NCBI RefSeq assembly: GCF_025840185.1
Contig: NZ_JAMPJU010000002.1
Coordinates: forward strand, 169,536 to 233,535
Source of the DNA: Brenneria izbisi
Lineage (GTDB): Bacteria; Pseudomonadota; Gammaproteobacteria; Enterobacterales; Enterobacteriaceae
Reading direction: 5' to 3'
DNA length: 64,000 bases
Shown: positions 18,665-27,978 of the stretch, in pieces
How positions within the stretch are numbered: the first letter of the stretch is position 1
Layout: each line of letters opens with the position of its first letter
Notes under the pieces: model-generated
The model's input: the letters and a program-made list of their open reading frames with translations, nothing else
Databases searched by the model: none
Told to the model about the DNA's origin: nothing
Translations under genes and position numbers: made by a program

Positions 18665-19881
18665 TATTGCCGCTCCTGTTGCTGACGCACGGCACGGTCA
18701 TATGCCTGGGCGTATACCTGATGGAACAGCTTCTGAAACCCCTGCTGACGCGGTGAGGTCAGTTCGCGGTAATAGTGCTGATACATCTGCCATGCCCAGC
18801 CGTCATCGGCAATTTGTTGTTCGCCGCTACGTCGATAATGTTCAAAACGGTTTAGCAATGCGGCCGGAGAAAACGCCTGTAGAATGCTTTCCAGCGCCAC
18901 GGCTATCGCCTGTTGATTCGCCAGATGATGAACGCGCACGTTATTCAACACCTCTTCCACCGCCGCAGGCGCGGAGAGATGTACCGGGCTTTTGCCTTCG
19001 GCGAATAACAGCGACAGGGTATCCGTATAATCCAGCCCCAGACGCAAGGGGTTATCTTCAATCGGACGCAGATGGGTTTCCGCCAATGCTGTCTGCCCGG
19101 TTTGCAACGCCAGCAGCCCCTCCACCATCATGCGCAGGCTTTTGCCCATTTCTTCCAGCATCTCCCGTAACCGCGGTTCGTCCTCCACCGGCAGCGAGAT
19201 CCCCAGCCCGCGCATCAACGGGGACAATAGCGTACTGTCGATATGTGCGCCTTCCAGCGCTGTCAGTGGGTTATTGATGGTCGGTAATTCCACAAATTTC
19301 TGATCCATGGTGTCCTCTACAACAGAAAAAGAAGAAAGAGACGTCGATAGCGATTCATTGGTCTGTTCATCGTCGGACGTCAGCAGCGCACGACTCTGCT
19401 CCTGCTGTAGCGCCCACAGGGGATCGTTGAATACCGCCGTCGTGTCGGCATCCGCGACAGGTTGGCTTTTTTTCTCTTCGCTCAACCACCCGCCCAGCAC
19501 ATCATCGGAATGTTGTCCCAGTACCTGATCGATGTCCGCCTCAGTGGTGGGAGCACCGAAGTACACCCCTAACCGAAACGGACCGATCACCAGTTCATCG
19601 CCATGAGAAAGAACGACTTTGCGCTCCCGTCCAATTGGCGATAAGGCGCCGTTGATGAATGACTGACCGCTCAGATCGCACAGACAGAAACGGCCATCCT
19701 GCATTTCAATGCGCGCATGGTTCGGCAGCACCGCGCCAAGCCGATCCCGTAATTGCCACTGATCGTCGTCAGATGCGCCCAGCGTGCCGCCGCTGAGATC
19801 AAACTGATGTTGCACCTGCGAATTGATATCCAGTTGTTCGCTGTTAAGCACAACCAGCGTGAGTGAGTTGGTTTCGTTCAC
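18664..19881 (-). CDS. tagH: T6SS FHA-domain protein TagH (VasC)
   Basis: About 405 residues. An N-terminal FHA fold (about 5-105) has the expected order: a Gly in the first strand, LPNHARIEMQDGRFCLCDL, then SFINGA. A type VI FHA C-terminal domain follows (about 220-405). In Pseudomonas the homologue is the phosphothreonine switch of a PpkA/PppA pathway, but no kinase or phosphatase gene is in this window, so FHA binding may be to another partner. The start is a GTG at 19881, placed by AGGAG that overlaps the end of tssG; the longer open frame to 19947 lies inside tssG and lacks a ribosome site. Confidence 0.9.
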   Translation of the reverse strand: MNETNSLTLVVLNSEQLDINSQVQHQFDLSGGTLGASDDDQWQLRDRLGAVLPNHARIEMQDGRFCLCDLSGQSFINGALSPIGRERKVVLSHGDELVIGPFRLGVYFGAPTTEADIDQVLGQHSDDVLGGWLSEEKKSQPVADADTTAVFNDPLWALQQEQSRALLTSDDEQTNESLSTSLSSFSVVEDTMDQKFVELPTINNPLTALEGAHIDSTLLSPLMRGLGISLPVEDEPRLREMLEEMGKSLRMMVEGLLALQTGQTALAETHLRPIEDNPLRLGLDYTDTLSLLFAEGKSPVHLSAPAAVEEVLNNVRVHHLANQQAIAVALESILQAFSPAALLNRFEHYRRSGEQQIADDGWAWQMYQHYYRELTSPRQQGFQKLFHQVYAQAYDRAVRQQQERQ

Positions 19882-19883
19882 AA

Positions 19884-20882
19884 TTACTCCTGCACACAAA
19901 TCGTCACATAGGGGTCGGCTGGTGGCTGTCCCAGGAAACTGCTCCATCCCAGACGGCTGCTCTGTTCGCTACCCAGACGCAATCCTTTGGCCTCCCCCTC
20001 GGCAAAACCGAGGCGTAAATCCCAGGCCAACTGGTCACGCAGGATGAACGAAACAAAACGCACCAGCGGCTGAAAGTGTTCGCCGTTGGGCAAAAAACTG
20101 AGAAAGCGGCTAAAACTGAGGTTCCCGATTTTAAGCAGGAATTTACCCGCGCAGTCGCTCACGTTGTCGCCGATGACAAAATCCCCGCCCAGCATCATGT
20201 TGGCGCGCCCCAGACGGTTCTGTTGTCCTTCATGAATCGGCACCCGGCGGCGCTGCCAGGCAACGACCTCGACATCGTCCAGATCAAAACAGTGGATCAC
20301 CAACCCCGCCACGACTTCCGGGGAACGGCTGGGGCTGGCGAGCAAACCGGCATAGGACAGCATCTTGGCGCGGTTGACCGGCAGGCTGTCACGCACCGCG
20401 TCGTTGCCTAACCCCACCAGAGCGAACATCAACCGGGAAAAACCATCCTCGCCGTCATTCTGAAAGCGAACGTGGTAGCGATATTTGCGCCAGGCGCGAT
20501 GGAGCAGCGTCAATAGCCGGTGATGAAAGAAATCGAGAAACACGCCCAGTTTTTGTTCGCCCTGTGCGTACTCCCAGGCCAATTCCTCCAGGTAATAACC
20601 CGGCATCGGCGACTGGCTGCCGTGCAGCCCCAGAAACGCCACCTCCAGTTCCTGCCGCCCTTGGTTATCCTGTCCCACCCGCAGAACATCCGCGGGATGG
20701 AAACCGATTGATGCCGTCGAACGGAAACGCAACCGCTCCTGATCGGGCCGGAAGTCCAGTTCCTGTTCCAGATCAACCTCTTCCAGCTGATTAAGCAGTT
20801 CCACCAGTTGGAAAAAATTGAAATGCGAGGCATCCTGGCGAAACATCACATCATCGAGTGCTGACCTATCTGTACCGGCCAT
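19884..20882 (-). CDS. tssG: T6SS baseplate protein TssG (VasB)
   Basis: 332-residue baseplate wedge subunit, with family features such as the early FNFFQLVELLNQL segment and LRFRSTASIGFHPADV. Despite a 37-base overlap with the end of tssF, the ATG at 20882 is well supported by AAGGAG eight bases upstream. TssG pairs with two copies of TssF to form the wedge that TssK binds. Confidence 0.94.
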   Translation of the reverse strand: MAGTDRSALDDVMFRQDASHFNFFQLVELLNQLEEVDLEQELDFRPDQERLRFRSTASIGFHPADVLRVGQDNQGRQELEVAFLGLHGSQSPMPGYYLEELAWEYAQGEQKLGVFLDFFHHRLLTLLHRAWRKYRYHVRFQNDGEDGFSRLMFALVGLGNDAVRDSLPVNRAKMLSYAGLLASPSRSPEVVAGLVIHCFDLDDVEVVAWQRRRVPIHEGQQNRLGRANMMLGGDFVIGDNVSDCAGKFLLKIGNLSFSRFLSFLPNGEHFQPLVRFVSFILRDQLAWDLRLGFAEGEAKGLRLGSEQSSRLGWSSFLGQPPADPYVTICVQE

Positions 20883-22612
20883 CGGTAGCGCTCCTTGTTA
20901 TCGATGTTGACCACTTCCAGCAGGTGGAAAGCGTTGACGCTGGCATACAGCGAGAAGAAATGCGCCAGCACCGTACTGAACAGATACAGTTCTCCTTCGC
21001 TGGAGAAGGCGGACTGTCGTATCGACAGCACCGACTTCAGACCGCGAACCGGCATCCCCCGCACCAGTCGATCAATGGGCGAGGTTTCGATGGACTCGAT
21101 CCCAGCCAGCCGTTTACGCGATGCCTGCTCCGCTTGTTTGTCATGCAGGGCGGGGAAATCGTAGGTGCGCAAAATTTGCACCAACGCATCGCGGCGCAGC
21201 AACGAAACATAGTTCAACGACAGGTTGGAAATCAGCGTCCAGTGCAGGCTGCCGTCCATTGCCGGTCTTAGCGGACGGGTTGGCCGGGTCAGATTGCGAA
21301 ATGTGGCGAAGGAGGGAGAATTGCCGGTCGGCACACAGATCGCGCCAACCGGCAATTGCGCCGCCCGCGAACGATTGGTGCAGGTCAGGCTGACGGAAAT
21401 GGATTCATCCAGATCAATTACTTCACGTTCATCCCCACGGACAAAGGAAAGCAAATGCTCAAAACCGTCGCCGCTAACAGCTTCCCGTACCCGAATACGG
21501 TAATACAGCGCCAGCCGCCCTTTGGCGCGCTCGATCTGATGCTGGAAGCTTTCAAATGGCTGGTAGACGCGCGGCACGCCGCGTGAACGACCGGCATTGC
21601 CTTCCACCCAGCCTTCCACCTTATCGACGGAGAAAATTTCAAATCCTTCGGCATGACGGTAACTGGCTTTCAGCGGATATTCCGTCTGACGTCCGCTGAG
21701 ATTGATCGGTTCGCTGTCATGCTGGAACAGATTGATGGCCGGGACGCAGTTGAGCATGAATGAGTCGGGCCGGATTTTCAGTTCCGCGGGCAAAGGGCGG
21801 TCGAAACAGAAATGCAGGCGGAACGCCGTTACCGTCAGCGGCAAGTCGGGCCATGTCGCACCGGATAGTTGGAAGAACAGAAAGCTTTCGGGGAAACAGA
21901 AATACTCTTGCAGAATACGATAGCCGGAATAAACGTTGCCCGGATACGGCAGCAGCGCATCTTCACGCTCAAATCCCACCGTTTTCAGTACGCCGGCTTC
22001 CTGACGGAAGCGCTGGCCGTCGACTTCCAACTCAATGTGTGATAACTGGCTGGCTATCCAGAAATAAAGTTCATAGGCGGTGTAAGTATCGCCGCCCAGA
22101 TAAAAGCGCAGTTTATCGAGTTGCAGAGAGCCTAATGACAGCGGGCCGTGCAGACCGATATCCAGCGTAATGGTCGATAGATCGTTACCGCTTTGTACAT
22201 TGATCTGCCGGATATCCGCCGGGTAGATCCAGGCGTCGTGACAGGTCTGAAAATGACAAACCACCTCGTCAACCGGCAGGCTGTCAAGCTCACAGCCGCG
22301 TGCGACAAAAGCAGGCTGCGCGATGGCGCCGGGGAGTACCGAAAACTGCATAATCGTCATACTCGGTACGGGGCGCAGATAGTTGGGCCACAGCATGCCC
22401 AGCAAACCATGCGTCAGTTCAGGAAACTCGTCCTCGATCTTCGCCCGTAGACTGCCGGTCAAAAAAGCGAACCCTTCCAGAAGTCGCTCGACATCCGGGT
22501 CGGTGGTCTGTTCTGACAAAAATCGGGTGAGTTCAGGGTGTGCCTTGGCGAATTCGCGCCCTTGCAGGCGCAAGTAGGTCAATTCATCCCTGAAAAAATG
22601 TTCCAGTGACAT
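20846..22612 (-). CDS. tssF: T6SS baseplate protein TssF (VasA)
   Basis: 588 residues, normal for the family, beginning MSLEHFFRDELTYLRLQG and containing the family's DPDVERLLEGFAFLTGSLRAK. It forms the baseplate wedge with TssG. The stop of tssF lies within the tssG start region (37-base overlap), and its own ATG is 2 bases after the tssE stop, so tssE, tssF and tssG are tightly coupled. No irregularity is seen. Confidence 0.95.
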   Translation of the reverse strand: MSLEHFFRDELTYLRLQGREFAKAHPELTRFLSEQTTDPDVERLLEGFAFLTGSLRAKIEDEFPELTHGLLGMLWPNYLRPVPSMTIMQFSVLPGAIAQPAFVARGCELDSLPVDEVVCHFQTCHDAWIYPADIRQINVQSGNDLSTITLDIGLHGPLSLGSLQLDKLRFYLGGDTYTAYELYFWIASQLSHIELEVDGQRFRQEAGVLKTVGFEREDALLPYPGNVYSGYRILQEYFCFPESFLFFQLSGATWPDLPLTVTAFRLHFCFDRPLPAELKIRPDSFMLNCVPAINLFQHDSEPINLSGRQTEYPLKASYRHAEGFEIFSVDKVEGWVEGNAGRSRGVPRVYQPFESFQHQIERAKGRLALYYRIRVREAVSGDGFEHLLSFVRGDEREVIDLDESISVSLTCTNRSRAAQLPVGAICVPTGNSPSFATFRNLTRPTRPLRPAMDGSLHWTLISNLSLNYVSLLRRDALVQILRTYDFPALHDKQAEQASRKRLAGIESIETSPIDRLVRGMPVRGLKSVLSIRQSAFSSEGELYLFSTVLAHFFSLYASVNAFHLLEVVNIDNKERYRWPVQIGQHSMM

Positions 22613-22614
22613 AA

Positions 22615-23046
22615 TCAGATCATTCTGTAATGGCGATGACTATCCATATGAATATTGAAGGAGGCGACCTGTTCCAGTTCATCCAGCCTGACATGGGCGG
22701 TGACCTGAAACGACATCTCCAGCGGATTAGACAGATAGTCCGACGCACTGACGTCCACATGGACGATTCGAGGTTCAAAGCGACAGATGCACTGCCGGAT
22801 CGCCTCCCGGATTTTTCCCCGAATATCGGCGCCGCTTTGCGTGGCGTCATTGAAATCAATCACGCCAAGCTCAGGTGCGCTGCGACAACTTCCGGGCCGG
22901 GTATTGAGCACCTGATCCAATTGACGCTTCACGGACGCAATCAGTGCTTCAATATCCATTTCAGGGGAAGCGCGCGCCGCTTCCCCCCGGATACGATCGA
23001 ACAGGCTGGCCGCGGTTCCCCTTTCCCAGGCAGAAAGCGACGGCAT
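22615..23046 (-). CDS. tssE: T6SS baseplate protein TssE (gp25-like)
   Basis: 143 residues of the phage gp25/lysozyme-like baseplate family. The EPR motif that starts sheath assembly is visible as CRFEPRIVHVDV, with Glu-Pro-Arg intact. It begins SLFDRIRGEA after a short leader. It lies 5 bases after the tssC stop. Short by comparison with neighbours but typical for TssE. Confidence 0.93.
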   Translation of the reverse strand: MPSLSAWERGTAASLFDRIRGEAARASPEMDIEALIASVKRQLDQVLNTRPGSCRSAPELGVIDFNDATQSGADIRGKIREAIRQCICRFEPRIVHVDVSASDYLSNPLEMSFQVTAHVRLDELEQVASFNIHMDSHRHYRMI

Positions 23047-23051
23047 CAGCT

Positions 23052-24530
23052 TTATTCCTTATCCAAACGACCTACCAGCGACAGTTCAAAGTTTGCCCCC
23101 ATGTACTTGAAGTGAGGACGAACCGCCATAGTGACCTGATACCAGCCGGGTTCGCCTTCCACATCCAGCACGTTGATTTGGGCGGCGCGCAGAGGACGGC
23201 GGCTGCGAACGTCTGCCGGCGGATTTTCCTGATCGGCGACGTACTGTTTGATCCAGCTATTAAGCTCACGCTCAAGATCCTGACGTTCTTTCCATGCGCC
23301 AATCTGCTCACGCTGCAACACTTTGATGTAGTGCGCCAAACGATTGATGATGAACATGTACGGCAGTTGCGTACCCAGCTTGTAGTTGGTTTCCGCCTCT
23401 TTCCCTTCTTTGGTGTTCGGGAACACCTTAGGTTTCTGCACCGAGTTGGCGGAGAAAAACGCGGCATTGTCGCTGTCTTTACGCATCGTCAGCGTGATAA
23501 AGCCCTCTTCGGCCATCTCGTATTCACGACGATCGGTAATCAGCACTTCCGTTGGGATCTTGGCCTGAAGCTGTCCCATCGCTTCATAAACATGCACCGG
23601 CAGATCGGTGATCGCGCCGCCGCTCTGCGGGCCGATGATGTTCGGACACCAGCGGTACTTGGCGAAACTGTCCGTCAGGGCGGTTCCCATCAGGTAGGCG
23701 GTGTTGCCCCACAGATAGTGGTTATGATCGGAACTGATGTCTTCCTTGTAGTTGAAGCCCTTAATCGGGTTCTCAACCGGATCGTAAGGCAGACGCGCCA
23801 AAAAGCGCGGCGCCGTCAGGCCCAGATAACGCGCGTCTTCCGATTCGCGCAGCGAGCGCCATTTGGTGTAGGCGGGGCCTTCAAATACCGATTTCAGATC
23901 TTTGATGGAAGGCAAATCGGTAAAATCGTCCACGCCAAAGAAGGTCGGCGCTACGGATGAGATAAACGGCGCATGGGCCATCGCGCCCACCGCGCTGACA
24001 TACTGCATCAGTTTGATATCAGGAGAACTCTGGGTCATGGCGTAGTCGCCGATCACGCCGCCGATAGGCTGACCGCCGAACTGTCCGTATCCACTGGAAT
24101 ATACGTGTTTGTAGAAACCGGACTGCGTGATTTCAGGCGCGAACTCGAAATCTTCCAGCAATTCTTCCTTGGTCGCGTGCAACACCAGAATTTTAATGTT
24201 TTCACGAAAATCGGTGCGATCCACCATCAGCTTCAAAGAGCGCCAGGATGATTCCAGTTCCTGAAGCGCCTGAGCATGCAGGATAACGTCGATCTGCTTG
24301 CTGAGCTTTTTGTCCAGTTCGACGATCATACTGTCGACCAACGCTTTATTCACTGGCTCCGCTGCGTTGCCGTTATCAAGAATATTGGCGACCAGTGCGG
24401 CGATCCCTTGTTTGGCGACGCTGTACCCTTCATCCACCGGGGTGATGCGCGCTTGCGCCATGATTTCGTCAAGCAGTGATCCAGAGGCACTGGCGGCCCC
24501 GGACTGCGCTTGTTCTTCAACGATTGACAT
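23052..24530 (-). CDS. tssC: T6SS sheath large subunit TssC (VipB)
   Basis: 492-residue sheath subunit that polymerises with TssB around the Hcp tube and contracts. Family signatures are visible: LQELESSWRSLKLMVDRTDF, GQFGGQPIGGVIGDY, WGNTAYLMGTAL, and the C-terminal segment LSLVGRLDKE. The gene starts 32 bases after tssB. Together they form the contractile sheath that ClpV recycles. Confidence 0.97.
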   Translation of the reverse strand: MSIVEEQAQSGAASASGSLLDEIMAQARITPVDEGYSVAKQGIAALVANILDNGNAAEPVNKALVDSMIVELDKKLSKQIDVILHAQALQELESSWRSLKLMVDRTDFRENIKILVLHATKEELLEDFEFAPEITQSGFYKHVYSSGYGQFGGQPIGGVIGDYAMTQSSPDIKLMQYVSAVGAMAHAPFISSVAPTFFGVDDFTDLPSIKDLKSVFEGPAYTKWRSLRESEDARYLGLTAPRFLARLPYDPVENPIKGFNYKEDISSDHNHYLWGNTAYLMGTALTDSFAKYRWCPNIIGPQSGGAITDLPVHVYEAMGQLQAKIPTEVLITDRREYEMAEEGFITLTMRKDSDNAAFFSANSVQKPKVFPNTKEGKEAETNYKLGTQLPYMFIINRLAHYIKVLQREQIGAWKERQDLERELNSWIKQYVADQENPPADVRSRRPLRAAQINVLDVEGEPGWYQVTMAVRPHFKYMGANFELSLVGRLDKE

Positions 24531-24562
24531 AATTGTTTCCCTATCTCGTCAGTAAACGTCAA

Positions 24563-25066
24563 TTATTCTGCGGGTTTTACCAGATCCAATTCTTTGAGTA
24601 GCTGCTCTCTGGCCTCTTCGCTGGACAAAAGATCCTGCAAACGATTACGGAAGGAAGGAATATTGCCGAGAGGTCCTTTCAATGCCACCAGCGCCTCACG
24701 TAACTCCAATAACTTACGTAATTCAGGCACTTGTTGAGCAATGCGATCAGGCGAGAAATCATTCAGAGAGCCAATACTCAGTTTGACCGGCAGATCATCC
24801 TGACTCTCCTCTTCGAGACGATTGGGCACGCTGAAATTCAGTTCCAGCTTGGCCTCTTTCATCACCGAGGCGAAATTGTTTTTGTCGATCGCTACCGTTT
24901 GACGTTCCTCGATAGGCGTTTCCTCTGTACGTCCTTTCATATTTCCTACTACCATCAGCGTCAACGGCAGTTCTATTTCCGCCTGCTGACCACCAGTGGC
25001 CGGGACATATTTAATATTAATACGTTCCTTTGGTGCGACAGATGCACCGTCAGTTCCTTTAGCCAT
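24563..25066 (-). CDS. tssB: T6SS sheath small subunit TssB (VipA)
   Basis: 167-residue sheath subunit. The family start (PKERINIKYVPATGG), LPLTLMVVGNMKGR, and C-terminal helix (NRLQDLLSSEEAREQLLKEL) are intact. It is the first recognised gene of the main T6SS operon. Its ATG has a weak ribosome site and lies 4 bases after the stop of a small reading frame, which hints at translational coupling. No sigma-54 motif is visible upstream, so the structural operon is probably controlled differently from hcp. Confidence 0.96.
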   Translation of the reverse strand: MAKGTDGASVAPKERINIKYVPATGGQQAEIELPLTLMVVGNMKGRTEETPIEERQTVAIDKNNFASVMKEAKLELNFSVPNRLEEESQDDLPVKLSIGSLNDFSPDRIAQQVPELRKLLELREALVALKGPLGNIPSFRNRLQDLLSSEEAREQLLKELDLVKPAE

Positions 25067-25070
25067 ATGT

Positions 25071-25340
25071 CTATACCAACGTAAGGGCGCTCTGGCCCGG
25101 AGAAATAAGGTCGATTTCCATCGAAATCCCTGCCGATTTCAGCAATAGCAGACCATCCGAATCACAAATAAATAAATTATTTGTTTTTTCGACCAACGAG
25201 ATAAAAGAAATAAAATCCGCATCATTATACGGCGTTACTAAACGCATTATTAAATCGTATGAACCACGATTCAAAAGGAGAAAACAAGCGTCAAATAAAG
25301 GAAAAAACCTAAATACGCTTATAATTTTCGTTTGGATCAT
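25071..25340 (-). CDS. Possible small protein heading the T6SS operon
   Basis: An 89-residue frame starting at the ATG at 25340 (a GTG at 25346 is also possible) and ending 4 bases before tssB. The N-terminal third is hydrophobic (ISVFRFFPLFDACFLLLN); the rest has a mixed, protein-like composition (DADFISFISLVEKTNNLF). I do not recognise the family. In favour: position, coupling to a tssB that lacks a good ribosome site, and the same strand. Against: weak ribosome site, AT-rich composition unlike the T6SS genes. No function is proposed. Confidence 0.35.
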   Translation of the reverse strand: MIQTKIISVFRFFPLFDACFLLLNRGSYDLIMRLVTPYNDADFISFISLVEKTNNLFICDSDGLLLLKSAGISMEIDLISPGQSALTLV

Positions 25341-25346
25341 ACACAC

Positions 25347-25950
25347 AACACCAACAGATGGTCAATGCCTATATAATTAGATGAACCACTAAAGTTAATT
25401 AAAAAATAAAAACAATAAAAACAATGAATTAAGAAAATTAAACACATCAAAAACAGCGTCAAAAAACCCATCACGCCCTTATTCTCCGGCAGTCTCAATT
25501 AAACAAAAAAAGCACTATTTTTTGTCTTCTAATTTAATTTGCGAGCTAAATAGTTAGCATGATAATAATGAGTGCTTCTGGTAACTGATAAGCAATTTTA
25601 TTTTAACTTATTTTTAATTCTATTATTTTTGGTTTTTTCAGGATAAATAACCATAGCAAGAATCCAGGCCAGGACTCATGAAAAAATCTGGTGGTTTTTA
25701 TAAATAATATACTCTTAATAAAAACCATCAGAATTTTAATTTATAAATATCACTTAATTTAAAACAATAAACTAAAGCTTATAGCATTAAAGATAAATGA
25801 GAATGTTGATGTCGATTAATAAACAAACAATCAATTTAATGTTAGTAAAGTAGCCAGAGAGCAAGATCCATTCTGAAATATGACAGATAGATTAGAAATA
25901 TTTAGAACATCGGGCAGGACTGGATGATTTACATTCCATTTGAATAGCGC
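25347..25950. other. AT-rich gene-free stretch upstream of the T6SS operon
   Basis: About 600 bases with no convincing gene. The composition is extreme for this window: the line from 25381 has only about 8 G or C in 60. A-tracts and T-tracts are frequent. It should hold the promoter of the main T6SS operon. Such tracts are typical H-NS binding regions in enterobacteria, which is inference here. Confidence 0.6.
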
Positions 25951-25960
25951 GGGGTACTGC

Positions 25961-25980
25961 GCCTGCAATCCATTGCAGGC
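25961..25980. repeat. Perfect inverted repeat after the ddp operon
   Basis: GCCTGCAAT and ATTGCAGGC are separated by two bases, giving an 8-9 bp hairpin about 30 bases after the ddpF stop. No T-run follows on the minus strand, so it is more likely an mRNA-end stem-loop than a classical terminator. Confidence 0.6.
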
Positions 25981-26010
25981 TCTACAGGGGAAGATAACGA
26001 GGCTTATCCC

Positions 26011-26952
26011 CTACACCCGATGACAACGCGTCGCCGTGCCGGAAGACGTCATACTCAGCGTTTGCGGAAGCTGGCAGCCATCTCCGGCGTAGGGACAGCG
26101 CTCGCGGAAAAAGCAGCCTGATGGCAGATTACGGTTACTGGGAAGCTCGCCTTTACGATCCGCCTGTCCGTCATCCAGCAGCCGTCCGGCCTGCGGTACG
26201 GAATCCAGCAACAAACGGGTATAAGGATGCTGCGGTTGCGTCAGCACCTGTTGCGCTGGACCAAGTTCGACAATCTGTCCCAGATACATCACCGCCACCC
26301 GGTCGCTCATATGCCTGACGACCGATACATTGTGCGAAATCAGCACAAACGTCAGATTTCTCTGCCGCTGTAACGTCACCAGCAGATTAAGGATTTGCGC
26401 CTGTACCGAAATATCCAGCGCGGATGTCGGTTCGTCCAGGACGATAATATCCGGTTCGGAGGAGAGCGCCCTGGCAATGGAGATTCGCTGGCGCTGACCA
26501 CCGGAAAATTCATGCGGCAGGCGGTCAAGATAGGCCCGGCGGATACCCACCTGTTCGGCAAGTTGCGCGGCCAGTTCACGGCGCTCCGTCACGCTGTTGT
26601 GTTTTTGCACATAAACAGGCTCGGTGATAATACGCCAGACCGGTAAGCGCGGATCAAGCGATGATTGCGGGTCCTGAAACACCATCTGCATACCCGAACC
26701 AAACCAGGAACCGCCCTGACGCGCCCGGTTCAGTTCGCCGCCGCTTGGCTGCTGCAATCCCATCAGCAGTTGGGCTAGCGTACTTTTGCCGCAACCGGAT
26801 TCCCCAACGATGCCCAACGTTTCGCCGCGCATAATTTTCAGATCAAGCCCATTCAATGCGTGGACATAGCTTTTCGGTTTACCCAACCAGTTATAGCTGG
26901 CGGGAAAACGCACTCGCACATCCTGCAATTCCATTAATGCTTCTTTCATCAT
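26011..26952 (-). CDS. ddpF: Peptide ABC transporter ATPase, DdpF-like
   Basis: 313-residue Opp/Dpp-type ATPase, the second of the pair. Walker A is GESGCGKS, the signature is FSGGQRQRISIARAL, Walker B is DIIVLDEPTSALD, and the C-terminal oligopeptide-ATPase extension has the cysteine pattern RERCPYAGDGC that binds an Fe-S cluster in some family members. The ATG overlaps the ddpD stop as ATGA. It is the last gene of the rpiR-ddpX-ddpABCDF run. Confidence 0.9.
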   Translation of the reverse strand: MMKEALMELQDVRVRFPASYNWLGKPKSYVHALNGLDLKIMRGETLGIVGESGCGKSTLAQLLMGLQQPSGGELNRARQGGSWFGSGMQMVFQDPQSSLDPRLPVWRIITEPVYVQKHNSVTERRELAAQLAEQVGIRRAYLDRLPHEFSGGQRQRISIARALSSEPDIIVLDEPTSALDISVQAQILNLLVTLQRQRNLTFVLISHNVSVVRHMSDRVAVMYLGQIVELGPAQQVLTQPQHPYTRLLLDSVPQAGRLLDDGQADRKGELPSNRNLPSGCFFRERCPYAGDGCQLPQTLSMTSSGTATRCHRV

Positions 26953-27977
26953 CTCACCTGCTCCTGTTCAGCCGGTTGCGGATGCCAGCAGGCAACCTGC
27001 TGATGCCTGCGCGTTACGAGCGGCATTAACGATGGCGACCGTGCGCACTGGGTATCAGCATGCGCACAACGCTCACGGAAGGCACATCCCGGCGGCAGTT
27101 GCGCCAGATTGGGTACCGTGCCGGGAATAGCGTGCAGCAAACTGCGCGGTTCGGCATGCTCCGGCGCAGCCTGCAACAGACCAATGGAATAGGGATGCGC
27201 CGGATGCGCCATCACCTCATCGGTGGTTCCGCTTTCAATCACCTGCCCCGCGTACATCACATAAACCCGATCGCACAATTGCGACACTACGGCCATATCA
27301 TGTGTGATGAACAGTACCGCGGCGCCGCTGGCGCGCGCCTTCTGTTGCAGCAGACGCAACACCTGGCGCTGTACGGTGACATCCAGCGCGGTGGTCGGTT
27401 CATCGGCAATAATCAACTCCGGCTCGCAGGAGAAAGCCATAGCAATCAGCACCCGCTGACGCATGCCGCCCGACAGTTCAAAGGGATAGCGATTCATCAC
27501 CTGTTCCGCATCCGCTATCTGCATGTCATTGAGCAGACTTATCGCTTTCCTGCGCGCCTGTTTAGCGTTCAGCGACTGATGCAGACGGAGGATCTCGCTC
27601 ATCTGCCGCCCGATTTTACGTGTCGGGTTGAGGGCGTTCATCGGCTCCTGAAAGATCATCGCCACGCGCGAACCGCGCACGGAGCGCATCGCCTGTTCGC
27701 TGGCCTTGACCACATCCAGGCCGAGCATGTTCAGGCGTCCGCCGGTAATAATAAAACTATCCGGCGGCAACAACCGCATCGCCATCATCGCGGTAACGGA
27801 TTTACCTGAACCGGACTCCCCCACTACGCCCACGATCTCCCCGGCATTAACGCTAAGCGACACCTGATTCAGCGCTTTTATTTCTCCGCCATAAACCGGA
27901 AACACCAGTTGCAGATTGTCGATATCCAGTACCGGTGGCGGTAACGAAACATCAGCCAGAATACGTTCAGTCTGCAT
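26949..27977 (-). CDS. ddpD: Peptide ABC transporter ATPase, DdpD-like
   Basis: 342-residue Opp/Dpp-type ATPase, the first of the pair. Walker A is GESGSGKS, the signature is LSGGMRQRVLIAMAF, Walker B is ELIIADEPTTALD, and the C-terminal Cys pattern RERCAHADTQC is present. It begins 1 base after the ddpC stop and overlaps ddpF. With DdpF it powers import through DdpB/DdpC. Confidence 0.9.
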   Translation of the reverse strand: MQTERILADVSLPPPVLDIDNLQLVFPVYGGEIKALNQVSLSVNAGEIVGVVGESGSGKSVTAMMAMRLLPPDSFIITGGRLNMLGLDVVKASEQAMRSVRGSRVAMIFQEPMNALNPTRKIGRQMSEILRLHQSLNAKQARRKAISLLNDMQIADAEQVMNRYPFELSGGMRQRVLIAMAFSCEPELIIADEPTTALDVTVQRQVLRLLQQKARASGAAVLFITHDMAVVSQLCDRVYVMYAGQVIESGTTDEVMAHPAHPYSIGLLQAAPEHAEPRSLLHAIPGTVPNLAQLPPGCAFRERCAHADTQCARSPSLMPLVTRRHQQVACWHPQPAEQEQVR

Positions 27978-27978
27978 A

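Noticed and set aside
22944..23960. 338-codon plus-strand frame opposite tssC and tssE
   Set aside because: Spans two genuine genes on the other strand and has no family features.
25456..25469. GC-N10-CC pair upstream of tssB as a second sigma-54 promoter
   Set aside because: The spacing fits, but the -12 part reads GACGC and the -24 part TGGGT, too far from consensus.
25557..25575. Fur-box-like GATAATAATGA in the AT-rich tract
   Set aside because: Only two hexamers match loosely, and such matches are expected by chance in this AT-rich DNA.
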